From Gemmatimonadaceae bacterium (GTDB lineage Bacteria > Gemmatimonadota > Gemmatimonadetes > Gemmatimonadales > Gemmatimonadaceae), in the NCBI GenBank assembly GCA_025936015.1, contig JAICUE010000008.1, forward strand, positions 1-19,873: 19,873 nt of DNA. Direction: 5' to 3'. The first letter of the stretch is position 1; every line of letters begins with the position of its first letter. Under the pieces are notes generated by a model. It searched no databases and was not told the origin of the DNA. It saw only the letters and a list, made by a program, of their open reading frames with translations. The translations under genes and the position numbers were made by a program. Shown here piece after piece: positions 1 through 6,930 of the stretch.

Positions 1-93
1 CGCGGGCGCGGGCCCCCCGGGCGCGTTCGGGCGGGCCGGGGGTCGCTCGGCCCCGCGGGCCCGCCGTACCACCCCCGGCGGCCCGCGCTGCCG
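1..93. other. Extremely GC-rich leader at window edge, in frame with the MATE gene
   Basis: About 91% G+C by hand count (8 A/T in 93 bases), well above the rest of the window and rich in C and G runs. The reading frame of the downstream MATE gene has no stop codon here, so this could encode an N-terminal extension running in from outside the window. It could also be a non-coding leader, or a poorly assembled contig end. The translated Gly/Arg/Pro-rich sequence does not look like a transporter N-terminus, so I do not count it as part of the protein. Confidence 0.4.
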
Positions 94-1473
94 ATGGAGC
101 CACACGACGGGGGAACGCTCTACATCACCGCCGAGCACCTCGTCGTTGCCGGCGGCCGGTCGCTCGCCACCGGACCGTTAGGCCAGACGATCCTGCGGCT
201 GGCCGTGCCGGCGGTCGCGTCGATGCTGCTGATGACGGTCTTCTCGTCGGTCGACGCCTACTGGGTCGGGACCCGGATCGGATCCGCCGGCCTGGCCGCC
301 GTCACCGCCGCGATCTTCTGGGTCTGGCTGATCGTCTCGATCGCCGAGATGGTCAGCGTCGGGCTCACTGCGGTCGCCGCGCGGCGCCATGGTGAAGCGC
401 GGCCCCAGGAGGCGGCTTGCACCAGCGGCGACGCCCTCTTCCTCTCGATCGCGCTCGGGGCAGCCGTCACCGTCATCGGGTTCGTCCTCCTGCCGACACT
501 CTTTGCCGTAATGGGCACGAGCGCCGAAGTGACGGCGCTCGGCGTCAGGTATCTCGGCACGTACCTCGCCGGCGCGCCACTCATCTTCGGCTTCTTCGTC
601 GTCGACGCCACCTTTCGCGCCGCCGGGGATACACGGACGCCGTTCCTGCTGCTCTCGACTTCCGTCGCCGCGACGCTCGTCCTCGATCCGGTGCTGATTC
701 TCGGGCTGCTCGGCGCGCCGGCGCTGGGGATCCGCGGTGCGGCGATCGCGACGCTCGCGACGAGAAGTGTCGTCTTCGTCATCGGCCTCGTGATCCTTCG
801 CCGGCGGCGAATGCTCCTCGTCGGACGCCCGCGTCGCGCGGCGATCGTCGCGATCCTCCGCGTCGGGCTTCCCACCGCCGCGACCGGGGTCTTCTTCTCG
901 CTGATCTACGTCGTGATCGCTCGCATCGCGACGCCGTTCGGTACGCCGGCGCTCGCCGCGTTAGGCATCGGCCATCGAGTGGAGAGCTGGCTGTTCATGG
1001 TCGGTGTCGGCGTCGCGGCTGCCGTGGCGGCGATCGTCGGCCAGAGTCTCGGTGCCGGCGACCCGGCGCGTGCGGCGCGAGCCGGGTGGGTCTCCGTCGG
1101 GTTCGTCAGCATTCTCGGCGTCATCGTCTTCACCGCCCAGTCACTCTGGGCGCCGCAGCTCGCCGGCCTCTTCACCAGCGACCGGCTCGTCGTCGCCGAG
1201 GGCGCCCGCTACCTGCGCATCGCCGCATGGTCGCAGCTCTTCGTCACCAGCGAGATCGTCCTCGAGGGAGCGTTAGGCGGGGCCGGCGCGACCTTCCCGC
1301 CGATGATCACCTCGACCTCGATCACGGCGCTCCGCATCCCGCTCGCCCTGCTCAGCGTCCGTCGCTGGGGCACCGCCGGGCTGTGGTGGACGATCTCCCT
1401 GACGGCGGTCGGCCGTGCGCTGGCGATGATGGCGCTCTGGCGGGCGGGCAGCTGGAAGCGCCGATCGGTGTGA
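94..1473 (+). CDS. MATE family multidrug/toxin efflux transporter (possibly 5'-incomplete)
   Basis: Predicted inner-membrane exporter that uses a cation gradient to pump drugs or metabolites out. The 459 residues match the usual MATE length of about 450. About 12 hydrophobic segments form two similar halves; the first, near residues 30-60, has the family pattern of a Pro-containing helix followed by VDAYWVG and a Gly-Ala-rich turn. A second-half counterpart has GHRVESW near residues 290-300 and GQSLGAGDP shortly after. The start is uncertain: ATG at 94 has no clear ribosome binding site and the frame is open upstream. Three TTA leucine codons (178, 961, 1273) all lie inside CGTTAGGC words. 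The gene converges on the YihY gene with a 13-base gap. The substrate cannot be predicted. Confidence 0.9.
   Translation: MEPHDGGTLYITAEHLVVAGGRSLATGPLGQTILRLAVPAVASMLLMTVFSSVDAYWVGTRIGSAGLAAVTAAIFWVWLIVSIAEMVSVGLTAVAARRHGEARPQEAACTSGDALFLSIALGAAVTVIGFVLLPTLFAVMGTSAEVTALGVRYLGTYLAGAPLIFGFFVVDATFRAAGDTRTPFLLLSTSVAATLVLDPVLILGLLGAPALGIRGAAIATLATRSVVFVIGLVILRRRRMLLVGRPRRAAIVAILRVGLPTAATGVFFSLIYVVIARIATPFGTPALAALGIGHRVESWLFMVGVGVAAAVAAIVGQSLGAGDPARAARAGWVSVGFVSILGVIVFTAQSLWAPQLAGLFTSDRLVVAEGARYLRIAAWSQLFVTSEIVLEGALGGAGATFPPMITSTSITALRIPLALLSVRRWGTAGLWWTISLTAVGRALAMMALWRAGSWKRRSV
176..183 (+). repeat. CGTTAGGC word, copy 1
   Basis: Exact octamer inside the MATE gene, read CCG-TTA-GGC (Pro-Leu-Gly). 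Confidence 0.8.
959..966 (+). repeat. CGTTAGGC word, copy 2
   Basis: Exact octamer inside the MATE gene, read GCG-TTA-GGC (Ala-Leu-Gly). Confidence 0.8.
1271..1278 (+). repeat. CGTTAGGC word, copy 3
   Basis: Exact octamer inside the MATE gene, read GCG-TTA-GGC (Ala-Leu-Gly). Confidence 0.8.
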
Positions 1474-1485
1474 GCCGCGGGCGGC
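1474..1485. terminator. Small GC hairpin between convergent MATE and YihY stops
   Basis: GCCGC-GG-GCGGC, 5-bp arms, fills nearly all of the 13-base gap between the two convergent stop codons. It could act as a bidirectional transcription end, but it has no T-tract on either side and the stem is short, so chance is possible. Confidence 0.25.
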
Positions 1486-1486
1486 G

Positions 1487-2461
1487 CTACTCCTGGCCGC
1501 GTGCCGCGAGAGGCTGCGCGCGTTCGATGCGCTCCGTACTCGGCGCACCGGGCCGTCCCTCGGTGCCGATGCGCCCGGCGTAGCTCGCTCCTCGCTCGGG
1601 CTCCGCGCGTGCGGTCCCGCAGTGAAGCTCGGACGCGAGCTCCCCCCCCGCGAGCAACACGAGCATCGACAGGTACATCCATGTCAGGAGCACGATCACG
1701 CCACCGATCGCACCATAGGTCTTGTTGTACGAGGCGAAGTGCGCGACGTAGAGCCGGAAGATCAGCGTCACGAGCACCCAGAGCACGGTCGCTGTGATCG
1801 CGCCGACCAGTACGTGGATCGCCCGCTGCTTGACGTTAGGCAGGAAATAGTAGGTCAGCCACGCGGCACCGACGAGGATCGCCAGCGCGATCGGGATCTG
1901 GACGATCTTCCAGAGCTCGGTGAAGGTGCGGCTGAGGCCGAGCGTGCTGCCAAGCCAGTCGGCGATCTGGGCGCCCCCGAGCATGACCGCGGTCGCGATG
2001 ATCATCACCACTCCGGCGACGACCAACGCGGCGAGGCGCAGCAACTGCTGGCGAATCCACGGCCTGGTTTCCTTCACCTCGTACGCCGTGTTCAGTGCGC
2101 TCATCAGCGCACCGAAGATGTTCGAACCCGCATAGGCGGCGAGGAGCGCGCCGACCGAAATTGCCGCGGGGGCGCTCGGACTCAGGACGACGTCTTTCAC
2201 CACCCCTTGAACGAGCGCCATCGCACTCGCCGGAACCGCGGCCGCGAGGTGTCCCACCAGCCAGTTCACCATCTGCTGCTTGTTGCCGACCAGCGCGAGC
2301 ATCGGCGCGACGAAGAGCAGCAGCGGGAAGAGCGAGAAGAAAAAGTAATACGCGGTCTGTGCGGCGAGCCCGAGAACGTTGTCGTCCATGATCTCTCGGC
2401 CCGTCTTCTTCACCAGCGGCCAGACGCGATACCCACCAATCGTCAGAGGATCCCGTTTCAT
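1487..2461 (-). CDS. YihY/BrkB (UPF0761) family inner membrane protein
   Basis: A 324-residue multi-pass membrane protein, once misannotated in this family as ribonuclease BN; the true role is unknown. Family features are a cytoplasmic start leading into AAQTAYYFFFSLFPLLLF (first membrane segment, about residues 33-52), a central segment with the NTAYEV motif, and a final pair of segments ending GGELASEL. About six membrane segments are visible, followed by a charged, disordered-looking tail of some 40 residues. I chose ATG at 2461; a TTG six codons upstream (2479) is the longer alternative, and neither has a strong ribosome binding site. The gene lies 34 bases downstream of the toastrack gene on the same strand, so it is probably the last gene of the sigma-factor operon. 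Confidence 0.88.
   Translation of the reverse strand: MKRDPLTIGGYRVWPLVKKTGREIMDDNVLGLAAQTAYYFFFSLFPLLLFVAPMLALVGNKQQMVNWLVGHLAAAVPASAMALVQGVVKDVVLSPSAPAAISVGALLAAYAGSNIFGALMSALNTAYEVKETRPWIRQQLLRLAALVVAGVVMIIATAVMLGGAQIADWLGSTLGLSRTFTELWKIVQIPIALAILVGAAWLTYYFLPNVKQRAIHVLVGAITATVLWVLVTLIFRLYVAHFASYNKTYGAIGGVIVLLTWMYLSMLVLLAGGELASELHCGTARAEPERGASYAGRIGTEGRPGAPSTERIERAQPLAARGQE
1834..1841 (+). repeat. CGTTAGGC word, copy 4
   Basis: Exact octamer. The YihY gene reads the other strand as CCT-AAC (Pro-Asn). Copy 5 shares the surrounding 15 bases TGACGTTAGGCAGGA. Confidence 0.8.
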
Positions 2462-2495
2462 GCGCCCCAGTGGGGGCAATCAGCGGGCCAGCGCG

Positions 2496-3347
2496 TCAGG
2501 GATCGCTATGCTCCACCTGCAGGCCGCCGAGGGCGGTATTTGCCACGATCGTGACGTGCGTGGTCGCTTCTTTCCAATTCGGTGTGACCCATGTGTTACC
2601 GACTTTAGTGAAGCCGTGTGGCTTGAAGCTGGCCAGCTTGGTCTCCGCCTGGATCGTCACGCCGGCAGAGCTCGGGATCTGGATCTTCAAGCCGCCGAAC
2701 GCGACGTCGGCGTTGATCCGGACGTCGCGCATCACGCGATCGCCGAAGTCGAGCGAGATGCCATCCATCCCGCCGCTGATGTTGATCTGCGCCGCGTTGG
2801 CGTTGCCGAGGTTTTGCAGTTCGACCCCGCCAAGACCGACTTCCATCGTGAGCTTGTCCATCGCCATCTGATTCGGCGACGAGAAGTTGACCGTACCGCC
2901 GGCAAGCCCGACATGCATCGCGAGCGTCCTGACGTGCATCCCACCCAGCTCGATCTCCGACTGCGCGCCACCGAGCTCGATCTCGATGTCCATCGGCACG
3001 CTCGGATTGAGTCCCACGGTCATGCTGCCGCCGTCGCCCTTGTTCGCTGCGCGCAGCGCGCGCAATCCCATGTTCGCCTGGCTCATTCCGAGCGTGAGGC
3101 GGTGGCCGGCCGGGTCGAACCGATGCACCGCGTCTGCCGCCTGTTCGTCGTAGTGCAGCTGCATCTGGTAGAGCAGGTTGCCCGGCAGGGGGGCGAGCTC
3201 GAACTTGCCGCCGGCGAATGTAAGCGAGACCCTCGTTTCGGCGGTGCTGGTCAGCTGTCGCGCCGACTCGAGGGTGCGCCACTGCTGCGCGTGGACCAGC
3301 GCGGGGAGGACGGCCGAGGCCAGAGCGATGATCGACGTTGTACGCAT
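2496..3347 (-). CDS. Secreted LiaF-like 'toastrack' beta-sheet protein
   Basis: A 283-residue exported protein. Residues 1-20 form a signal peptide ending in an A-H-A cleavage site. The rest is rich in alternating beta-strands with repeated short Gly-Gly turns, such as IELGG, GLGGVE and FGGLKIQIP (about 217-225), ending ALGGLQVEHSDP. That pattern is typical of the C-terminal domain of LiaF/YvqF and related DUF2154/DUF4097 'toastrack' sheets, which in other bacteria help sense envelope stress. Here the domain is secreted and lacks LiaF's own membrane helices. The ATG shares its A with the upstream TGA (TGATG, 3345-3349), with AGAGG four bases before it, so translation is probably coupled to the gene before. 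A longer in-frame start at 3419 would lie inside that gene and loses the signal peptide. Confidence 0.75.
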   Translation of the reverse strand: MRTTSIIALASAVLPALVHAQQWRTLESARQLTSTAETRVSLTFAGGKFELAPLPGNLLYQMQLHYDEQAADAVHRFDPAGHRLTLGMSQANMGLRALRAANKGDGGSMTVGLNPSVPMDIEIELGGAQSEIELGGMHVRTLAMHVGLAGGTVNFSSPNQMAMDKLTMEVGLGGVELQNLGNANAAQINISGGMDGISLDFGDRVMRDVRINADVAFGGLKIQIPSSAGVTIQAETKLASFKPHGFTKVGNTWVTPNWKEATTHVTIVANTALGGLQVEHSDP

Positions 3348-4768
3348 CAGACCTCTGGAGTATTGGTCGCCTGACGGCGGGCGGCAGCGATTCCGCTGAT
3401 CGGCGTCGGAGTCTGCCATCCGATTTCTCCACTGCCTGTCGGCGGTGCCGCGGGCGCGGCGGTCGGACGACCACCGCCACGCGTTATGACCGCGGCCCCA
3501 AGGCCGACGGTCGCCGCTGCCCAGGTGACGACGAACGCCAGCGCGTGCACAAGTGATCCGAGCACCGGCACCCAGCTGAGGACCGCGGCTGCGAGCCAGA
3601 GGCCGAAGAAAAAGAACAACCCAGCAAGCATCGACCGTAGCTCGGCGCCGCGAACGCTGACGGTCGCCGCGCGCCGCGTCAGCGCCTGACCGGCGACGCG
3701 CGACACGGCAAGAAAGCCGAGTACCGACAGCAGCGCGCCGAGGACGAACAAGCCTGGAATCGCGACGGGCAGAAGGATGATCCCGATCAGCGTTATGACG
3801 AGCAACACGACTGCGAGCACGAGCACCGGAACGAAGGAGACTTCAGCAAGGATCCCGGCAAAGAGCGACCGACCGAATCGCAGCTCGATTGCCGAGGCGA
3901 CCACGCGGAGACGCTCCTCGGTGAACACCATTGCGGCGAAACCGAACAGCACCATGACTACGAGCGCGCCCATCACGGTCTGGAGTTCGTCGAGAATCGA
4001 GAGGAAGACGGATGATGAAGCTGCAGCCACCGCCGCCGGGGAAACAGCGCGATCGAGGGATCGCATCTCGCCATCCACCGTGCCGCCGTCGAGCTTCACC
4101 GTTCCGCCGATCGCGAGTGCATCACCAGTGATGTGGCCGCCCTTGTGGACGACGACATCGCCGTCGAGCGATGTCGCGTTGCCATTGACGGTGCCGAATA
4201 CATCCAGCTGCCCGAGCGCCGCGACGCGACCGGTATTGGCCCCGGACGCGATCGTGAAGTCATCGGTGGCGATGCTGTCCTGCGGCGGGAGATTGGTGCC
4301 GTTAGGGTCGAGGCCGACGCGCTTGATCAGCTCGGCGATCTCCTTCGGCGATCGCGCGGCATGTTCGTGCGACATGCGCTCGGCGAGCACGCGCGCTCGT
4401 TCAGCGGCGGCTTCGCCGCGGCTCGCTTCGAGCGCGCCGAGCCGGCCATGCATCGCGCCAAGGCGGCCTTCGAGCGCACCGATCTGCCCCTGTAACGCGC
4501 CGATGCGGCCGGCATCGGCGGTGCCATTGCGCGCGGCCTCATCGATCGCCCGCGCCAGAAGCTTGATGCTGTCGGTTATCTGCCGAATGTCGGTTCCATC
4601 GAGCGAGTCCCGCCAATGGCCGCGCGCCCCGAGCGTCGGCTGTTGCACGTAGACATGGACCATCGGCGGCGGCACCGGCGGGGTGACGTTGGACCCGCTT
4701 CCTTGAGCACCCAGCGGCGCCGCCAGCGCAGACAGCGTGAAGAGAAGTGAGCAGGACACGGCTCGCAT
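3347..4768 (-). CDS. Membrane-anchored polymer-forming (bactofilin-like) protein with coiled coil
   Basis: A 473-residue protein with an unusual order of parts. Residues 1-21 are a signal peptide. A Pro-rich stretch (28-36) and an alpha-helical region follow, with four exact-phase heptads (87-114). Residues about 170-240 form short Gly-rich beta repeats (DVFGTVNGNATSLDGDVVV...) like those of bactofilins and other polymer-forming cytoskeletal proteins. Four or five membrane segments lie at about 263-283, 303-330, 331-355, 383-402 and 406-428, then a Pro/Ala-rich tail. The signal peptide implies that the coiled coil and beta repeats lie outside the cytoplasm, unlike classical bactofilins. Its start overlaps the anti-sigma stop as TGATG, with GGAGGT five bases upstream. 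Role unknown; I infer an envelope scaffold or sensor working with its operon partners. Confidence 0.72.
   Translation of the reverse strand: MRAVSCSLLFTLSALAAPLGAQGSGSNVTPPVPPPMVHVYVQQPTLGARGHWRDSLDGTDIRQITDSIKLLARAIDEAARNGTADAGRIGALQGQIGALEGRLGAMHGRLGALEASRGEAAAERARVLAERMSHEHAARSPKEIAELIKRVGLDPNGTNLPPQDSIATDDFTIASGANTGRVAALGQLDVFGTVNGNATSLDGDVVVHKGGHITGDALAIGGTVKLDGGTVDGEMRSLDRAVSPAAVAAASSSVFLSILDELQTVMGALVVMVLFGFAAMVFTEERLRVVASAIELRFGRSLFAGILAEVSFVPVLVLAVVLLVITLIGIILLPVAIPGLFVLGALLSVLGFLAVSRVAGQALTRRAATVSVRGAELRSMLAGLFFFFGLWLAAAVLSWVPVLGSLVHALAFVVTWAAATVGLGAAVITRGGGRPTAAPAAPPTGSGEIGWQTPTPISGIAAARRQATNTPEV
3351..3356 (-). promoter_or_regulatory. Ribosome binding site for the toastrack gene
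   Basis: AGAGGT on the minus strand lies just before the TGATG overlap and fixes the start at 3347. It is inside the last codons of the upstream gene, which supports translational coupling. Confidence 0.7.
4300..4307 (+). repeat. Near copy of the octamer (CGTTAGGG)
   Basis: Matches CGTTAGGC at 7 of 8 positions. The bactofilin-like gene reads it as CCT-AAC (Pro-Asn), the same choice as in copies 4 and 12. Confidence 0.5.
4427..4510 (-). repeat. Four tandem heptads in the coiled coil of the polymer-forming protein
   Basis: Encodes residues 87-114 as four 7-residue units of the form G-[RQ]-[IL]-G-A-[LM]-x: GRIGALQ, GQIGALE, GRLGAMH, GRLGALE. The regular 21-base period suggests growth by duplication of one unit. 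Gly at two positions per heptad is odd for a classical coiled coil and may allow close helix packing. Confidence 0.8.
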
Positions 4769-5364
4769 CAGATACCTCCGGACCGGCGGGACGAAGCCGT
4801 GGCGAGGCGACGCACGCCGAGGACCGCGGCGGTCGCCCCAAGGACGAGCACGAGTGTCGAGAGGATCAGCCCACCCGCGCCCATGGCCTGGAAGACGCCG
4901 AGCGCGACGGGGCCGAATGCCGCCCCGACCAGCCCTTCGGCGACGGTGACGATGACTTCACGACCACGCTGGAGCGCCGTTCCGGACAGGAATGTCAATG
5001 CTCCGAACCGGCTGCCCACCCAGAGCGAAACGATTCCCAATACCGAAGCCGCGACGGCACCGATCGCGCCAGCCGCGATGCGAGCGGGAAGCGAACGCGG
5101 GACGAGGCGAGTGACGCTTTCACGCGCCGCGACATGCCACGGCTGAAAGACCTGGACCCGCGACATCACGCTGTCGGCGAACAGCGATGACGGCGCGAGG
5201 TGCGGGATCTCCTCGAGTGCATTGACGACTTCGAGCGCGTCATCGACTCGGCTGCGGCACTCCGCGCACTGGCGGACGTGCGCTCGCAGGGGCGCGACGC
5301 CGAAGCCGACGTCACCGTCGACGAGAAGGTCGATTTCGTCAGGAAGTAAATGGCGATTGATCAC
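4768..5364 (-). CDS. Zinc-finger transmembrane anti-sigma factor
   Basis: A 198-residue protein that should bind and hold inactive the ECF sigma factor encoded just upstream. The N-terminal domain carries H-x3-C-x2-C (His29, Cys33, Cys36), the signature of ZAS zinc-binding anti-sigma factors. A linker and about three hydrophobic helices follow (95-117, 137-160, 163-185), placing the sensor part in the membrane. It has no obvious large outside domain, so the extracytoplasmic signal may be passed by the next two proteins of the operon. The start is GTG at 5364, supported by GGAGGA six bases upstream. The stop overlaps the next start (TGATG). The release mechanism (proteolysis or conformational change) cannot be read from sequence. 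Confidence 0.88.
   Translation of the reverse strand: MINRHLLPDEIDLLVDGDVGFGVAPLRAHVRQCAECRSRVDDALEVVNALEEIPHLAPSSLFADSVMSRVQVFQPWHVAARESVTRLVPRSLPARIAAGAIGAVAASVLGIVSLWVGSRFGALTFLSGTALQRGREVIVTVAEGLVGAAFGPVALGVFQAMGAGGLILSTLVLVLGATAAVLGVRRLATASSRRSGGI
4774..4779 (-). promoter_or_regulatory. Ribosome binding site for the polymer-forming protein gene
   Basis: GGAGGT on the minus strand, five bases before the ATG at 4768, inside the end of the anti-sigma gene. It confirms the TGATG-coupled start. Confidence 0.8.
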
Positions 5365-5370
5365 TTTGTA

Positions 5371-5376
5371 TCCTCC
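5371..5376 (-). promoter_or_regulatory. Ribosome binding site fixing the GTG start of the anti-sigma gene
   Basis: GGAGGA on the minus strand, six bases before GTG at 5364. This strong site contrasts with the absence of one before the sigma gene. Confidence 0.8.
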
Positions 5377-5412
5377 ACGGCGCTGTACGCGCGGGCCTCA
5401 GCCGTGGTTTCA

Positions 5413-5425
5413 CGACGATTCGTCG
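5413..5425. other. Inverted repeat in the sigma/anti-sigma gap
   Basis: CGACGA-T-TCGTCG, perfect 6-bp arms around one base, in the 94-base gap between the sigma stop and the anti-sigma start. A dimeric protein site or a weak RNA hairpin are both possible. Confidence 0.35.
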
Positions 5426-5430
5426 CTCCA

Positions 5431-5444
5431 GTGACTCGTGTCAC
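5431..5444. other. Second small inverted repeat in the sigma/anti-sigma gap
   Basis: GTGAC-TCGT-GTCAC, 5-bp arms with a four-base loop, six bases from the preceding repeat. Together they could form RNA structure that sets the sigma to anti-sigma expression ratio. This is inference; short arms in GC-rich DNA can arise by chance. Confidence 0.3.
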
Positions 5445-5458
5445 GGGGGCCTTGGACC

Positions 5459-6058
5459 TCACCGCGCATTCTCCAGCGCCTTCCGCAACTCGTGGCGGGC
5501 ACGGTGGATGTACGTCTTCACCGTGCCGAGGGGAAGGTCGAGGGTGGCGGCGATCTCCTCGTACGAGCGGTCCTCGACGTGGCGCAGCATGATGCACGCT
5601 CGATACTCCGGCCGGAGTCCGGCGATCGCGCGTTCGATGGCGGTGCCCAGCTCCTTTGCCTCGAGCGCCTCGAGGGCAGATTCCCCATGCGATGCCAGCT
5701 CGAATGACGTCGCCTCGATCTGCGACGCAGTGGTGGCGTCCGGAGAGCCGTCCATGCTGATGGTCGGGACGCGTCGCTTCCGGAGATTGTCGATCGCGAG
5801 ATTGTTCGCGATCTTGAACAGCCAGCTCGAAAACTTGAACGCGGGATCATATCGGTCGATATGATTGAGGACCCTGATGAAGGTCTCCTGCGCCAGATCC
5901 TCAGCGGTCGTGCGATCGCGGCACATCCGATAGACGAGCGAGAAGACCGGTCGCTCGTAGCGCCGGATCAACTCCCGAAATGCGATCTCGCGGCCCTGTT
6001 GTGCGAGGGCGACGACGTCGGCATCGGGAAGATTCTGAAGTTCGAGAGGAGGAGTCAT
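5459..6058 (-). CDS. ECF (RpoE-like) RNA polymerase sigma factor
   Basis: A 199-residue sigma factor with only regions 2 and 4, as in the ECF group. Region 2 (about 25-95) contains DLAQETFIRV at 54-63 and FSSWLFKIANNLAID at 77-90, the promoter -10 and core-binding helices. Region 4 (about 135-190) has the helix-turn-helix YEEIAATLDLPLGTVKTYIHRAR for the -35 element. Length and spacing are normal. The start is certain to be ATG at 6058: an in-frame TAG lies at 6086-6088 with no other start codon between. Immediately upstream is a strong hairpin instead of a ribosome binding site. The gene heads the operon containing its anti-sigma factor and three envelope proteins, and is divergent from menG. 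Autoregulation is usual for such pairs, but I could not find a convincing ECF promoter. Confidence 0.95.
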   Translation of the reverse strand: MTPPLELQNLPDADVVALAQQGREIAFRELIRRYERPVFSLVYRMCRDRTTAEDLAQETFIRVLNHIDRYDPAFKFSSWLFKIANNLAIDNLRKRRVPTISMDGSPDATTASQIEATSFELASHGESALEALEAKELGTAIERAIAGLRPEYRACIMLRHVEDRSYEEIAATLDLPLGTVKTYIHRARHELRKALENAR

Positions 6059-6060
6059 GC

Positions 6061-6085
6061 TTTGCGGCGCGGCCGCGCGAGCAAA
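6061..6085 (-). promoter_or_regulatory. Strong hairpin abutting the sigma factor start codon
   Basis: Arms TTTGC and GCAAA enclose the perfect 12-base palindrome GCGCGGCCGCGC (6067-6078), with a one-base offset between inner and outer stems. In the mRNA it ends two bases before the ATG at 6058 and occupies the whole ribosome binding site position. It could block translation until melted or bound, or be a DNA-level operator for the divergent sigma/menG promoters. Confidence 0.5.
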
Positions 6086-6165
6086 CTAGCCCCAACGCCG
6101 CACAGCGGCCAGCACGAGTTTGCCATGCGGTTGCCGCGGTGCGCGAGCCCGGCGACCTTTTGACG

Positions 6166-6930
6166 ATGGCATCCACGTCACGGAGCGCGCGCACCGAGGA
6201 CCAGCGAGCGACGGTCGCCAGCGCGGCGGGCGGCGGCTGGGGCAAGCGCGATTATGTGCGCGAAGTGTTCGAGGAGATCGCGCCCACCTACGACCGACTG
6301 AATCATCTCCTCAGCTTCAACATCGACAAGCGGTGGCGCCGTCAGGCATTGGCGTCGCTCGGATGGGAGCGCGACCCCAGTGCGACGTACCTCGACCTTT
6401 GTGCCGGCACGATGGACGTCGCCGCGGCACTCGTCGGCACTCCGAGCTTCAGCGGCCGAGTGATCGCGGCGGACTTCGCCGAAGCAATGCTGCGCGCAGG
6501 CAGAGGGAAGGCTCCTGCCACGACAGCGGCGCCTGTCGTCGCGGACGCAACGCGCCTCCCATTCAAGGACGGGAGCGTGGCTGGTGCGATCGTCGCCTTC
6601 GGTGCACGCAATCTCGCCGATCTCGACGCGGGATTGCGCGAGGCGCGGCGCGTGCTGAGTCCAGGCGGGCGGTTGGTCATCCTCGAATTCACGACGCCGC
6701 GATCACCAGTCGTGCGATCGGTGTACCATGCGTATTTCCACCACCTGTTGCCGTTGGTCGGACGGATGATCAGCGGCCACCGTACTGCGTACGAATACCT
6801 GCCGCAGTCGGTCGCACACTTTCCCGGCGTCAAGGAGCTTGCGGCGCGAATGCGCTCAGCTGGATTCGCAGACGTGTCGCATCGGTCGTTGACGCTCGGC
6901 ATCGCCGCGATCCATGTGGGGACAGGCTGA
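6166..6930 (+). CDS. menG: Demethylmenaquinone methyltransferase (MenG/UbiE)
   Basis: Transfers a methyl group from S-adenosylmethionine to demethylmenaquinone, the last step of menaquinone synthesis. The 254 residues start with the family signature VFEEIAPTYDRLNHLLSFN (34-52). SAM motif I is YLDLCAGTMD (75-84), with Cys-Ala and Met where CCGTGD is more usual. FGARNLADL (145-153) and RRVLSPGG (161-168) are the other family motifs, and HRTAYEYLPQSV (205-216) marks the C-terminal part. I took ATG at 6166; a longer open frame back to 5980 crosses the divergent sigma gene and is rejected. The stop overlaps the next start (TGATG). No ubiquinone genes are seen, so MenG is preferred over UbiE by inference. 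Confidence 0.93.
   Translation: MASTSRSARTEDQRATVASAAGGGWGKRDYVREVFEEIAPTYDRLNHLLSFNIDKRWRRQALASLGWERDPSATYLDLCAGTMDVAAALVGTPSFSGRVIAADFAEAMLRAGRGKAPATTAAPVVADATRLPFKDGSVAGAIVAFGARNLADLDAGLREARRVLSPGGRLVILEFTTPRSPVVRSVYHAYFHHLLPLVGRMISGHRTAYEYLPQSVAHFPGVKELAARMRSAGFADVSHRSLTLGIAAIHVGTG

Noticed and set aside
2379..3374. 331-residue plus-strand open frame
   Set aside because: It lies opposite the toastrack gene and is rich in Arg/His/Asp with no domain; the minus-strand gene has a signal peptide, a ribosome binding site and family motifs.
5980..6165. Longer N-terminus for MenG
   Set aside because: It would overlap the sigma gene on the other strand, is Arg-rich, and MenG homology starts after ATG 6166.
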